From positions 62,001 to 126,000 of the forward strand of contig CAJNYU010002132.1 in assembly GCA_905331475.1 (NCBI GenBank): a stretch of 64,000 nt of DNA, read 5' to 3'. Both the position numbers and the translations under genes were made by a program. A model generated the notes under the pieces. The model did no database searches. It was not told the origin of the DNA and saw only the letters and a list, made by a program, of their open reading frames with translations. This document shows, piece after piece, positions 46,320-58,731 of this stretch; positions within the stretch are counted from its first letter, which is position 1; each line of letters opens with the position of its first letter. Origin of the DNA: Rotaria socialis (Eukaryota > Rotifera > Eurotatoria > Philodinida > Philodinidae).

Positions 46320-46590
46320 AAAGCATTCTATATTCGCATTATCGTTTAAAAAATATACCGGTACTCCACGAAAAACAATCTCGAGGCATTATTATCTTTT
46401 TTAAATTCTTCTTAACATAATTATAAAATTGTACTTTATACACTCGAAAGTAGCGTAGGGATTTGTTTTGCTGCATTTAATAAAGCGTAAATTCATTTTT
46501 TCTTAAACTTTTTTCCTTTTACTTAGCGCCTATTATTTACCTAATTCATTTTCGTTAATTTTTAATTCATGTTTATAAACGACATTGACT

Positions 46591-47667
46591 ATGGTTCGTC
46601 GGAAATCAAAATTATCTACATTTCGCTGGTTCTATAATGCTATTGCTTTCATACTTGGTATTGTTCCAGAATTATCACCAATTCGTCGTCTACCAACAAA
46701 ACGCTATAACCGCAGAATTAATATTACACGGCACAATAAACATGCAAAGGCACCTACAAGACGAAAATGTTTGCAAATAGACTCAAATCAAAGCACTAGT
46801 GCGAAGACTAATGATATCGGCGGTAGAATATCTGAGGTAAGATACGCAGATCATAAATTGTCTTCTATTTTATGTGTAAAAATTCTCGCATACTGTTATC
46901 TAACGAGGAAACAATGGTACAGAATTCATCGAAAGCAATAGAATCACTTGTGATTACAGAAAAGGTTTTGACTAATATAAAGGATCGCATGAACTAGAAT
47001 TAGGCTAATGAGATAATGGTAACCGTAGGCTTCTTTTTTGCTTTCAATGGTCAGCATTATGGGCTTAGTTTGGCAGTCTCCCTTGATTAATGCGTGAAAA
47101 AATACATGCTTATCTTCTTTTTTCGCATAGTTAACAACTATATTCAATAGCAACGGTAATAATCGTAATCTTGAAGATGTAATATGTGACAATAGAAATG
47201 TTAATCGATCAACAGAAGATGACCAACAGTACATTTTATACATTCATGTAGAAAGTAAAAATGAAGCTGAATCGATTCAAAAGCTGTTGATAAAACATGC
47301 AAAACCTTTTAAAGGCAGCCGTATTATTAATTTGCAAGAACTTACACAGTCGCCTACTGCAGGAATAAATGTGACTCATGAAGATGCTTCGACAATGACC
47401 TATACTGAGCATATGTGTCATCAGTTAGCAGTGTGTGCTAGTTTTATGTCACAAACTGAAAATGTACGTCGACTGAAAGCGTTACAATATATTCGACTAT
47501 TTATTGAAATGAGTAAAGAAGACTTTTTCAATTATCTTATTAATGAAGAACATCTTTGCCAACAGAAAATATCGACTATTTATCAAATTATAAAAGAATT
47601 TCTCACAGCTATCTATCAATCAGAATATGAACAGACCAGAAAAAATGCTGCTAACCGCCTAGAATGA
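46591..47667 (+). CDS. Unknown protein, 260 residues
   Basis: Two exons in phase, 46591-46836 and 47131-47667. The N-terminus is basic with one short hydrophobic stretch (WFYNAIAFILGIVPEL, about 12-27), followed by an Arg/Lys-rich region (RRLPTKRYNRRINITRHNKH). The C-terminal half is helical (YTEHMCHQLAVCASFMSQ, LKALQYIRLFIEMSKEDFF, ISTIYQIIKEFLTAIYQS). No family is recognised. The hydrophobic stretch could be an anchor or mitochondrial-type targeting segment. It starts 271 bp after the GRAMD1 stop on the same strand. The first exon is less certain than the second. Confidence 0.6.
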
Positions 47668-48740
47668 ATATCTATTATGTAAATTTCATATTAAGAAAAC
47701 GTTGAACATGAGATTCACGCAAGTTTCTTTATGCCATCTATGGTGTAGAAAATATTGATGTGTTAGGCATACCATTGTAATACTACTATTATATGCTTAT
47801 TAAATAATTGAAGAAAGCTTTCTCCTTCTTTCACAGGACAGAATAATCATTATATTTAACCTATCAATACTTGTAAACATAATTGTCAAGGTTTAATCAT
47901 TGAAAAAACTACTGACTCTAACTAATACTTTGCACGTTAACAAACGCGTAGCTTGAAATATCGAGTTCATTTTTTCTCGTAATGACGTCTTGATATTGTC
48001 TTCAATTAAATTAAAGTTTTCAGTTAAATCGAAATTTATTCAAGTTGTAAAAAAAGAATCTCTTCATTTCTGTAGATATGTATGTTGTGCAGAATAATTT
48101 TCAAAACAAATTCTAATATTCGTTTGTTTCTATCTTATACTTTAGCAGTTGTTCATTGTCACTATTCTTTGATCAATAGCATTCGTCCATAGAATAATTA
48201 TAACATTTTTTAATTAGTAGCCTACATATCTTCATTTAGCATCAAACTACTTAATTGATGAGGTTTTTTTTATGATGGTATATAAGTATGTATGATTTCA
48301 ACGCCGCTAGTATTTTCAAATAAATCAAGAAGAATAGACATAATATACCTTTCAGATATTCTGAACAAGACTTGCATGAAATATAGCGTAAAAATCTGTT
48401 TAAAGTACAGCAGTACGGCGGTTAGTTTGCCTGAAAGTCGATTTTTGTTTGGGAAAGAAACTACTATCATAACTGCAAGCTTTTTACTTAAAATATTTTG
48501 CAGTTTTTAATAAACCTAAACAAAAATATATGCGAGCTTTACGTTCTGGCTCACAACAGCCTAACTTAAGAAATTTTATTCATGATATGCATCACTTATG
48601 TTTATTTTTCAATGTTTTAGCGTGGAATCATCTTTTATTTCAGAGAGATTTCTCAGATACGATGACTTGTTTTGTTTAGAGATTTTCTATGGATCCGATT
48701 TATTCATTAATATATCTTGAATAGGAAATTATAAAATTTA
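47668..48740. other. Intergenic, nothing recognised
   Basis: AT-rich; no gene, RNA gene or element recognised. Confidence 0.5.
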
Positions 48741-49856
48741 TCATTCTTTTTTCTCACTAGACTTTTTTCGATACATCATTATGTTCCATGGTAGTTGTTT
48801 CGGATTTTTTGGTTTAACTTTGATTAGATCAGGCTCAAGCAGATTTTCTCGACCGTCCAATACGTCAATAGTTAAACGTGCTAGATGTAATGTTATAGGT
48901 ACAGGATGCTTTTCCGGTGAATTAGCCCATTCATCCAATGGCATCCATTGGCAAGCAGCTATTTCGAGTGGATCGAAATTAATCTGCTGATCTTTTTCAT
49001 CTTCATCTAATGACATTAAGCAAGCGAAATAAACATCGCCGTGTTCGAAGCGAAAATTATTATCGTAGGTGAACGCAAGTACACCACGAAAATGAGCACG
49101 AATACCTGTTTCTTCAAATACTTCACGCTCAACACCACATTCAATAGGTTCTCCTAAAATAATTGAAATCACAATAAACCAATTGATATCAGCTTTACAT
49201 TACCGATGTCAAGAGCACCACCAGGTAATTTGAAATAATCGTCAACATAAGCAAATCGTTCTTGTATAAGTAATACTTCTCGCTTGCTATTCACTACGAG
49301 ACCACCGACACCGATCGTAGAGATTGCATAAGAAGGTAATGGATTCGGTTCGTTCTCGTCGAGCCAATTTGTTAACATAACATAATCTGGTTTGGCATGA
49401 TGAAGAACGAAACCAAATTTTTGTGCAATAGAAATAAGTTCAGTTCGATCATGTGGTATTGGANTCAACATAAGCAAATCGTTCTTGTATAAGTAATACT
49501 TCTCGCTTGCTATTCACTACGAGACCACCGACACCGATCGTAGAGATTGCATAAGAAGGTAATGGATTCGGTTCGTTCTCGTCGAGCCAATTTGTTAACA
49601 TAACATAATCTGGTTTGGCATGATGAAGAACGAAACCAAATTTTTGTGCAATAGAAATAAGTTCAGTTCGATCATGTGGTATTGGAAGCCAAATTCCTCT
49701 TCGCTTCGCTTCACGCCATGCTAACAATGATTGTTCTAGTTGACGTTCAAATAGAACGCATGTTTTAGCTAGAAGCTCTTTATCGACAGTTATACCGGAG
49801 TACATGTCACTACATCCGGTTAACAATTTCGTTTCTACATTTTCTAGTGTAGTCAT
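48741..49856 (-). CDS. NUDT6-like Nudix hydrolase, copy 1 (split by assembly join)
   Basis: Nudix enzyme hydrolysing nucleoside-diphosphate-linked compounds. Exon 1 is 49856-49204 as assembled, exon 2 is 49153-48741. The N-terminal pre-Nudix region (SGITVDKELLAKTC, LAWREAKRRGIWLPIP, FGFVLHHAKPDYVMLTNWL) follows human NUDT6. The Nudix box is split by the intron: FKLPGGALDIGE then CGVEREVFEETGI, matching G-x5-E-x7-R-E-V-x-E-E-x-G with all key residues. As assembled, exon 1 holds a 222-bp duplication around a single N at 49464 that breaks the frame; removing 223 bp leaves 430 bp and restores exact phase with exon 2, for a 280-residue protein. The break is therefore almost surely an assembly artefact. 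Confidence 0.9.
49242..49686. repeat. 222-bp duplicated overlap around a single N
   Basis: 49242-49463 and 49465-49686 read as identical by eye, joined by one N at 49464. This is the signature of two contigs placed end to end without merging their overlap. Confidence 0.9.
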
Positions 49857-50320
49857 TTTGTTTCAAAATCTATCTGAATGTGCTGTAACACACCAAGAGA
49901 ATCAAATTGGAAAGTAGAAAGTGCGATCGACGTCACCACTTAGTAACACCAATCATATATTTTGATTTACTTTTTTGTTTGAAAGACTTTCTCTATATTG
50001 GAAATTTTTTCACAGCTGACGATGGTTAACAAAATACAATTGTTAAATATTACAACCAATAATAGCCTATGATGAAAAAAGTAAGTGGCGACAAGTACCA
50101 ATGAAAACTTGTATAGTGATCAAGTATCCCGATAGATTTATTCCGCATAATGTACAAGAAAAGAAAATTAATTTTATATATCCATTTATCAATGTATGAT
50201 TATGAATCAATTTAATGGAAGAAAAAGAAATTAATTTGTTGTACACAAACAACTTAAAAATAGTTCAGTAGTGGCAAAATATAGAAAGATTTATAGTTAA
50301 AAATTGACTTTTAAGAATAT
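49857..50320. other. Gap between the two Nudix genes
   Basis: 464 bp, AT-rich. It should include the copy 1 promoter and the copy 2 3' UTR. Nothing else seen. Confidence 0.4.
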
Positions 50321-51224
50321 TTATTTTTGATCACTAGATTTTCTACAATACAGCATTGTGTTCCATGGCGGCCGTTCTGGATTTCGTGATTTAATTTCGA
50401 TTAGATTAGGCTCAAGCAGTTGCTCTCGACCATCTAATACATCAACAGCTAAACGTGCTAGATGTAATGTTATAGGCACAGGATGTTTCTCGGGTGAACT
50501 AGCCCACTCATCCAATGACATCCATTTACAAGCAGCTATTTCAAGTGGATCGAAATTAATCTGCTGATCTTCTTCATTCTCGTCCAATGACATCAAACAA
50601 GCGAAATAAACATCGCCGTGTCCAAAACGAAATTGTGCCTTATATGTAAATGCAAGTATACCACGAAAATGAGCACGAATACCTGTTTCTTCCAATACTT
50701 CACGTTCAACACCACGTTCGAGTGATTCACCTGAAGAAAATTTAAATTAATACAGGCAAATAAAACAAAATGAGATCTAGATTACCGATGTCAAGAGCGC
50801 CACCAGGTAATTTAAAATAATCATCAACATAAGCAAATCGTTCTTGTATAAGTAATACTTCTCGCTTGCTATTCACTACGAGACCACCGACACCGATCGT
50901 AGAGATTGCATAAGAAGGTAATGGATTCGGTTCGTTCTCGTCGAGCCAATTTGTTAACATAACATAATCTGGTTTGGCATGATGAAGAACGAAACCAAAT
51001 TTTTGTGCAATAGAAATAAGTTCAGTTCGATCATGTGGTATTGGAAGCCAAATTCCTCTTCGCTTCGCTTCACGCCATGCTAACAATGATTGTTCTAGTT
51101 GACGTTCAAATAGAACGCATGTTTTAGCTAAAAGATTTTTATCAACAGTCACACCTGAAAAAATATCACCAGTTCCAGTTAATAATATTATTTTATCGAA
51201 TTCTTGATCATCTGTGGTGCTCAT
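50321..51224 (-). CDS. NUDT6-like Nudix hydrolase, copy 2
   Basis: Intact tandem paralogue: exons 51224-50786 and 50730-50321, 282 residues. Same layout as copy 1: pre-Nudix domain (SGVTVDKNLLAKTC onward), beta strands ISTIGVGGLVVNSKREVLLIQERF, then FKLPGGALDIGE across the intron to SLERGVEREVLEETGI, a complete Nudix box. The C-terminus runs through HGDVYFACLMSLDENEEDQ and ITLHLARLAVDVLDGREQL. Substrate is unknown; human NUDT6 is poorly characterised. Bases 50824-51130 are identical to 49465-49771 of copy 1, whereas exon 2 differs at roughly 18 percent of bases by eye, so part of exon 1 has been homogenised or mis-assembled. Confidence 0.92.
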
Positions 51225-51986
51225 TTTCGCGAATTTTTATATCGATAAGTTTAAGTAGAATACTTAATTGTAGATATAAGAAAAAACGAAGTCTTATATT
51301 ATATTATATCCATCTATTTATAGTTGCGGAATTCAATAGCCAATAAAAGCATAACATAACAGACATATACAGCGACAAATAGAGGGAACCGTCAAGCGTA
51401 AGTCTTATTTAATTCAAATAAAATTTTCGACTGTAGTATAAATGAATCCAATTAAAGGACTAAGTAGAATCTAGAGGTTGGAACGAAAGGAAATTTGTGA
51501 CATTTCTCATTCAATACAAGTAGATTAATAATATTGATGTGTGATCAATCAATCGAATTTTAAAATTAAGATTCAATCTCACATCTGGCTACACGATTAT
51601 TACAACGCCTGTGTTGCATCTCGAACATACTGTCAAATTAGACGATCAAGGTGCCGGTACTATGTCATCAATAGACATTATAATGAAAAGCAAAATCTTC
51701 ATTTCCTCAAACACTTTTTTGTCAGTTCACGTGGATTTTCTATGATATACCTTTTCATGTCAAACATATTGAAAAGAAAATTTTTATTTAATACAAATAA
51801 AAACAAACGAAAACCATTGAGTTTTCATATAAGTATTCACCTTCATCTAGATAAAAATTGATGAAAATGACTGTAAAAACCAGAGAGAACAACTAAATTC
51901 ATACAAAAAGAAAACCGAACATCTTTACATTCATGCATTCTGAATTTCATTCTTATTATTATTTTCATCCGAAAACATATAAATAA
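51225..51986. other. Intergenic, nothing recognised
   Basis: AT-rich stretch; an open piece at 51541-51861 has no domain resemblance. Probably the Nudix copy 2 promoter and the FERM-gene 3' UTR. Confidence 0.45.
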
Positions 51987-54900
51987 TTACAAATCTTGTA
52001 GCATAGCCATACGTCTTAAAGTTGTGCCTGATCGTGCCTTTTGTATTGTTGAATATTTATTATCACCAATGGCTACACTTTCTTCATACGCCTTATCCAA
52101 TGATGTTTGTTGTTCTTCAATTTTTTTTGATTGAATTACATTTTTCAAATCTTGCAATTGTAGTGCTAATTGTGTTTGTTTGTGTTGTTTCTCAAGAAAA
52201 TGAGCCCTAGATATCAATGAATATTTTGACTCAATGAGAACAAATTCTTTTTTCGTTTAAATTTTAACCTTTCGTCCGTTGAATTTGATTCTTGAGTTTT
52301 TTTAATCGGTCGATACTAAAATGAAAACAGATAGCAAAAAAAGTCAAATTTAGAAAGGAACAATAAATTTTACCGGTGGCGGAGATACTGTTGTTGGTCT
52401 TGTCGATGATGAAGCGAGATTATGTTGAGTGTGTGTTGTTGCGTTTGAAATAGCAACAGATTGATTATGTTGAGTAATACTTAAAAGCTTTTCTCTTGCA
52501 GCTGCTTCAGCTACACGCCATTTAGAAACTTCTAATTTCAATTCATCAGCTTCTTTACGACTAAAAATAAATAAACACATTTAATTGCAGAATGCCAACA
52601 AAAAATCGTAAAATTTAGTTTCATTAGTTGTCATATCCTCGCTAAACTACTCGGCAAAACAAAGTCAAATTAATTAGAATTACATGAATAATAAAAATGA
52701 CAGTTTTTAATTGAAATCAAAACTTACGTTTTTATTGAATCGTTAACTAATGTTGAAATCACTTGTTCACATTCATGAATTTGTCGAGCATATAATCGTT
52801 TTTCTTCTTCATTCTTTGGAAATAGAAAAAAAAAAGAATAATTTCTAATTTATTAAATATATTTATCCGTGAAGAACCAGCACAGTATTGAATATTTGAT
52901 TTCTAATATGTGATAATGTTCTTATAAGACAGAAACTTAAACTTCAATATACGAAAAGGCGATCTTACTAAGCATATCTTTAAAAGTCAACTGGAAAAAG
53001 GTATCCGTCGAAGGCAGCTATCTTAAAATGAATTTTCGATTGTAGAAAGATTTAGTTTTTACTAGAATCTGTTTGAACTTACTCGACTTATTTCATATTT
53101 ACATCGTTCAAGTTGTGCTTCAATTTCAAGTGCTCGTGCGGCTTGTAATCGAGCTTCTTCACTATTTACATGTGCTTTTCGTGCTAATAATTCCGTTGCT
53201 TCTTGATATTTAAGCTAGAAATAGGAAGCAAAAAATTTTGATTGAATTCATTAGAAAATTCGAATAACAAACCAATGTTTCATGAACTTCTTTCATTTGT
53301 TGTTGATAATCGATACATTTACTTTCGATCTCATCTCGTTGTTTTTCAGCTTGTAATCTCAATTTACGTTCTTGCGCCAATAATCTCATCTTTTCCTGAA
53401 ACAAAAATATTCGTAGATTCGATGACGTTGGAATTCCGAGACATTTGTTTTTCTTTCGTTACGATGAAAATCTTTTTTCTTATTCAAGCTGTTAGAGATA
53501 AGAAATTTTATTCGTTACGACCAACGACGCAAATATGTGTCATGAACTTTATCGTGACATGCACGCACTTATAACGCAGATTTTAATTTTCGACATCATG
53601 ATAGAAAAGTAAACGCTAAATAGAACGACCTATAGAGATTATGCACTTTCTTTTTATGGCGCATGTTAGACTATGATGTAGAGTAGCAGAAAATAGGTGT
53701 AGCCAAAAGCCACTGCTGTCTGCATAGATGTATTTCGTTTCGATAAACAAACGGTTACTACGCAAATTTTGATGTTTTCGTTATCTTATCATCAATAGAA
53801 AATCTATTCGACTTATTTGCATTTTAACATATAACCTTTTGTGAATAATTACTTTTTGTTGTTGTTCTTCAAAATATCTCATTTGTTGTATTTCAATCGA
53901 TTGTTCTTGTCGACGTCTCATATACAATTCATGATTGCCCAATGCTAAATCAAGTATCTAAACAGTCGACCACAAATATTGTGAATTAAGTTTAAAAGGA
54001 AAAGAAAACTCTCAAATAAATTTTTACCTCCTTGCTCACAGATGATTTTCTAGCATAGAATGCAAATGTTGCATGTTTATCAGTCGTTAGATTTAATATA
54101 ACCTAATTTAATATGAGTAAAAAATGTAATCTATACGAAATATTTTCTTTTACTTTTTTATCATGAGCTGTAACAGATTTAACATCACACCATGAGAAGA
54201 AAACTTCTGGTCTTAGTTTATTTTTCTTGTAAAAACGAATTCCTAGCGAATCAATTCCAAGCCAAAGTTCTGGCGCAATCGTTGGTTGATCTAACTGTTC
54301 TTGTTGTTGATCAGTTGATTTCATTGTTTGTTTTTGCTGTGAAGCAGATCTCTGTGCACCTTGCATTTTTGATATTTCAAAAAATGATAAACCAAACATA
54401 TCTAAATCTTGTGCATGCTTCAAATAAGACATTTCAGCTTCTTCTCGCGTTAGTAATGCATGTGTACGCCATAAGGCAATTATACGAGCAAACCAATCTG
54501 AACGAGATAATTCGATTTTTTGAAAGCATGTTAATGGTAATAAAGCTTCATTTTCTAAATTTACTGACTCCAATGAAGATTCAATTTGTTCATAATCACC
54601 AAACTAAAATGGAATTGCATATCAGAAAAATCATAATTTTAGATTTTGTAAAAAAAAGAAAATATTTCAATACGCCTATTCGTATATCTATCATTAAAAT
54701 TTATATAGTGAATATTTCTATGATGGCCGATTAATATTTTCTGTGCGATTCGATGTTTACCTTTGCTTGAAGTGACAACGAAGCAAGATGTGCAGCAGTA
54801 TCTGGTGGGCAATAGATATTCATATTAAGAATATCCTGTTTAACTTGTAGATAGAAAAGACGTCGTGTAATATCTTGTATAAGTTCATAAGTAATATCTT

Positions 54901-55437
54901 CGGGATAGAGTTTCACAGCTAGATAAAGTTCGATGGTTACTTTACTGCATTGTCGACTGGAATTGTTCGTAGCCGATGGAAGACTTAATGTTGATACAGA
55001 CGTTGGAGGTGAACGTAAAAGATGAGGATTAAAATTATCTGTTGTATTGTGTAAATCGAGGGTTTTCAATGGATTTGAATTAGATGAGATTTCTATTGAT
55101 TCTGAAATAATCTAAAGATTTCTCTTAGTTAAGATATATTCGTTGACGATTAAGATAACATACCGTACGATTTAATTGAAGCCAATTCAATTCGCGCGAT
55201 GTTTTATCAATAAATTTAAGACCGAAATACCAATATTCTCGAAGGCCAATCGTTTGACAAACAAGTGAAAAGATTGTACTACCCTTTGTTGTTGCCTAAA
55301 TAAATCCAAAAAATAATATAAAACCATAATTTGCTAAAATGACTTACTTCAATAGTAAAATGTAATTCTGCATCAAGCGTGAAGATTTTACAATTGTATT
55401 CATCTGATTTCTTCTTCCCATTACCGAAGACAGGCAT
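51987..55437 (-). CDS. ERM/merlin-type FERM protein
   Basis: Membrane-cytoskeleton linker. Twelve exons in phase: 55437-55348, 55295-55164, 55111-54761, 54603-54154, 54102-54028, 53957-53853, 53395-53273, 53214-53083, 52813-52728, 52560-52374, 52315-52269, 52206-51987; 665 residues. FERM about 1-366: [49 protein letters not shown]-type F1/F2 junction, [60 protein letters not shown] coiled coil covers about 370-590 ([20 protein letters not shown]), a Pro-rich hinge PTTVSPPP, and a tail ending [24 protein letters not shown]-type sequence like the ERM actin-binding tail. Two insertions, about 45 residues between F1 and F2 and about 25 Gln-rich residues in F2/F3, are unusual. Start [10 protein letters not shown] is at the family position. 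Confidence 0.9.
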
Positions 55438-57207
55438 TCGAAGACTAAAGATAATACTATCACTACTACTATTATCTAAAAACAAAATGACAACATTGTT
55501 TCTTACTATTCTATTCAAAACATATTTCTCATGTTTACTGATCTTAATATCTCGAAATGAATTCTTATTTGTCTTTTTGTTTTCTTTTGACTTTTACCTG
55601 GTTAACAAAATAATCTTTCATCTATATGAAAAATCTATTTCGACATAATTTTTGTTGTAATCAACTTTATGTGCCGATTTTTTCGTCTTATTGACGTTTT
55701 CGAGCAATAGCAGAACGCATGTGTGACATTATCGACGAGAATTAAATATGCCGACGAACAGAATCAATCGTTCTCACTTTCTTTTTTTTGTGTGTTTTTT
55801 TTCCTGCTACACAAGAAACCACATGCCATACATACCTTTGTCTATTTTTTTTCGTTTTTCTTTTTTTACATTTCTCATGCCGACACTATACTGGTATACC
55901 ACAGAGCATTGTTGATTCGTTTACAATGAATTTATAACTACATCAGATTCTTGTTTTTTCGTTATTACTATTATTAATTTCATTAAAAAGCGTTTTGCAG
56001 AAAAATGATGAACAACATGAGTCATGAAAATATTTCAACAGCATAGTTAAAATAAATGAATAGCAAAGTGTATTGACAGAATTTACATAACTTAGATAAT
56101 GGAATGTATTCACAATCATCGCTATGTGTGCACATGATGTTGAATTCATATGATAATACTTGTTTGACTATGCATTATAGAGCAACGTGCAGAAGACTCA
56201 TTTTGATATATCTATTTTTGAAAGAAAAATTCCTGCGTGCATTGAGTAGAATAACTTAAAACATTATTCAGCAGACATTTAATCAGGTGTGTTAAAGAAG
56301 TGTAATAGAATTTAAACGAGTTTAGATCTATAAACGGCATTGGTATGGAATAGTGAACTATGAATAAATCGATGAAGATTGCCTACATGTGGAAAAAAAT
56401 TAATTGATTAAAAAGAATAATCTAAGTCTAATGATATTAAACAAAAAAAATGTAAGACGAACAGTATAATTACTTGTCAAAATAATGATGTGTGTTCTTT
56501 TTTTACTGAAAAAGGATTTTTAATGTTTTTGCTCTATACTGAAATGTTTCTTTTGATATATTAAAAAGAAAATTTCCTTTGCAATTATATTCGATCACTC
56601 CTAAGTATTTTGTGATTAAATAAGTGTATTTTTAGTACATTATATGCACAAAATCTCGGCAAGGTGCATTTCTTCTAATACAAGTAAAGTGCAGAAAGAA
56701 AGATTACTTCAAAATGACAAAAAGAATCGTTCTTCCCCAAAAAAATAAATCCATCAAAGCTTTGTAATACTGTACTTGTAATGATGCTTCATATTGTTTC
56801 GAATTCTTTCGTTTTTTTGTATTTGCTTGCTTGAAACTGTATTTCTGAAAAAATCATGAGTCATTCACTGCTTGCTCTATTAATTAGACAAGATAAATTG
56901 CAATTTTATTATTGATACGATATTCATCGTTTGGCACTGTAATAGATTTCAAAATCAAAACTCTTAAAAGTGTAATATATGTAACAGATTGTACAAGCAC
57001 ACAAGACAAGTCTGCCCTCTGTCGGTAAAATGTTAGAAACTTATTTGCATCCCATCAAAATGTTTAACAGAAAACAAATTGCAATATATCATATCGGACT
57101 ACACAGATATAATATGCGATTCACTGAACGTTTCAACTAAAAACAATCCTAGGTTCTATTTTTCCTGTAAATGCAACGGATTTCCCGACTTTTCGATTCA
57201 TCTTGAG
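55438..57207. other. Intergenic, upstream of the FERM gene
   Basis: No gene supported. Read on the - strand, TTTGTTTTTAG lies just upstream of the FERM ATG and may be the acceptor of a 5' UTR intron or leader. T-rich tracts at 55780-55880 give only low-complexity open frames. Confidence 0.45.
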
Positions 57208-57346
57208 CAGGGGCGTAAGTCAGGTCTCAGAGCAGGGGGGGCGTAAATTTTTTTTCTTCTGTTTTGGTGAACAAAAAAAAAACAAATTTTCAAAAGCAGG
57301 AGGGCGTTACGCCCCACTCGCCCCCCTCCCCCTATTTACGCTCCTG
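57208..57346. mobile_element. hAT-type MITE with 8-bp target duplication
   Basis: 139-bp non-autonomous element. The left end CAGGGGCGTAA and right end TTACGCTCCTG are inverted with one mismatch. It is flanked by a perfect 8-bp direct repeat, ATCTTGAG, at 57200-57207 and 57347-57354, the target-duplication length typical of hAT transposons, whose ends also often read CAGGGGCG. The subterminal parts are G-rich (left) and C-rich (right). No transposase is present in the window, so movement depended on one elsewhere. The exact duplication implies a fairly recent insertion. Confidence 0.88.
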
Positions 57347-57354
57347 ATCTTGAG

Positions 57355-58731
57355 TGTCCGATGTGGAATGGATTTTCAGAGAGGTTGAAATAATAAAATT
57401 TTTCTGTACTAATAGTTATTGTATTCAAGTTAAACCAGTTGCTAAAATTGCTGTCATGATTTTTACTTTATTTAATACTGTACAAAATAACAAACATAAG
57501 TCATTTTAGAAAATTAACATACAATGACCTTACGTGCCCATTTATTATTCATCGGTTGTAAACCAAAAATAAATTCAATGAACAGATAGTGTTGTTCATT
57601 AATTATAATTGACTTTGGATACCGATGGATAAAATCAAAAACAATTGATTTGTTAACAATACTTTTAATCTTAAACAATCGACTAATAAATTTTTTTTCG
57701 AACCATTAAAAAAAACAAAAAACAAATTTAATAATGACGAGTAATCCGATCGGAACTACTTCAACATATTACCTCCAATGTATACTTTAACATGAACCAC
57801 TATTGATCTTTCTCACACATTTTCAAGCTATCCGTTTCCTTGTTTTATGATACAAACTGAGAATAATGTCGGCATTTGTTGAATATATATATATATATAT
57901 ATAACAAAACAAAACAATCATACAAAAAAAAATAATATATATATATAACTTCTATAAAATAAGACAGCGGAACCGGAACAGACATCAATTCAAAGAGATT
58001 GTACGCGGGCAAGCGTGAACAAATGTATATATATATATATATCATCGGGCATATTTCAATTGAATATACTGTATATTGACACCTAAAGAGAGATGATACT
58101 CTTTCACTTGATTGTGAATAACAGAGAGAAGAAAAAAAGTCACATAGAGATGCCAATTTTGTTTGACTTATACGCACGAGAGATCACCACCATATGCCCA
58201 TCGAACTAGACAAGCGACACAGTGATTGAGATGCAAATATAATATGGATGCGCTTGTCTCAGTATATACATATATATATATATACCCGCACTACAGGGAC
58301 GCTGTACATCAAGAAGTAACATATTCATTATAGACTCATCGCAAGACAATGCTCACGAGAAAAAAAGAAAGGAAGAGAAAGAATCAATCCAGCTGATACA
58401 ACCATCTGGTCTCCCTTTTGATTAGCTCTACTCGTTCTAAATCCCTTTCTTCTCTGCCATCAGATCAGAAAAAAAAAAGAAAAGAAAAGTAATCCGCTAT
58501 CGTTGAATCCTTCCTTCATTCTTAATGATCTGTTGACTTTCTTTTCTTGTCACTTGTCTATCAAGACGATTCAGGTAAGTATAGTACATTGATAACTTTG
58601 TGTTATTTTTTTTTTCTTTGTTTTGTTTATGACAGTATCACACAAAATATATAGAGAAAGCCAAAAAAAGAGGAGAAACACTGTGTAAAGTGTATAACAA
58701 GTGAAAAAAAACTCGAAAGAAAGAAAAATGG
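57355..58731. other. Intergenic, TA-rich, downstream of POU gene
   Basis: Contains several (TA)n runs (about 57883-57902, 57936-57948, 58026-58042, 58267-58283). Likely includes the POU 3' UTR. No gene supported. Confidence 0.5.
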
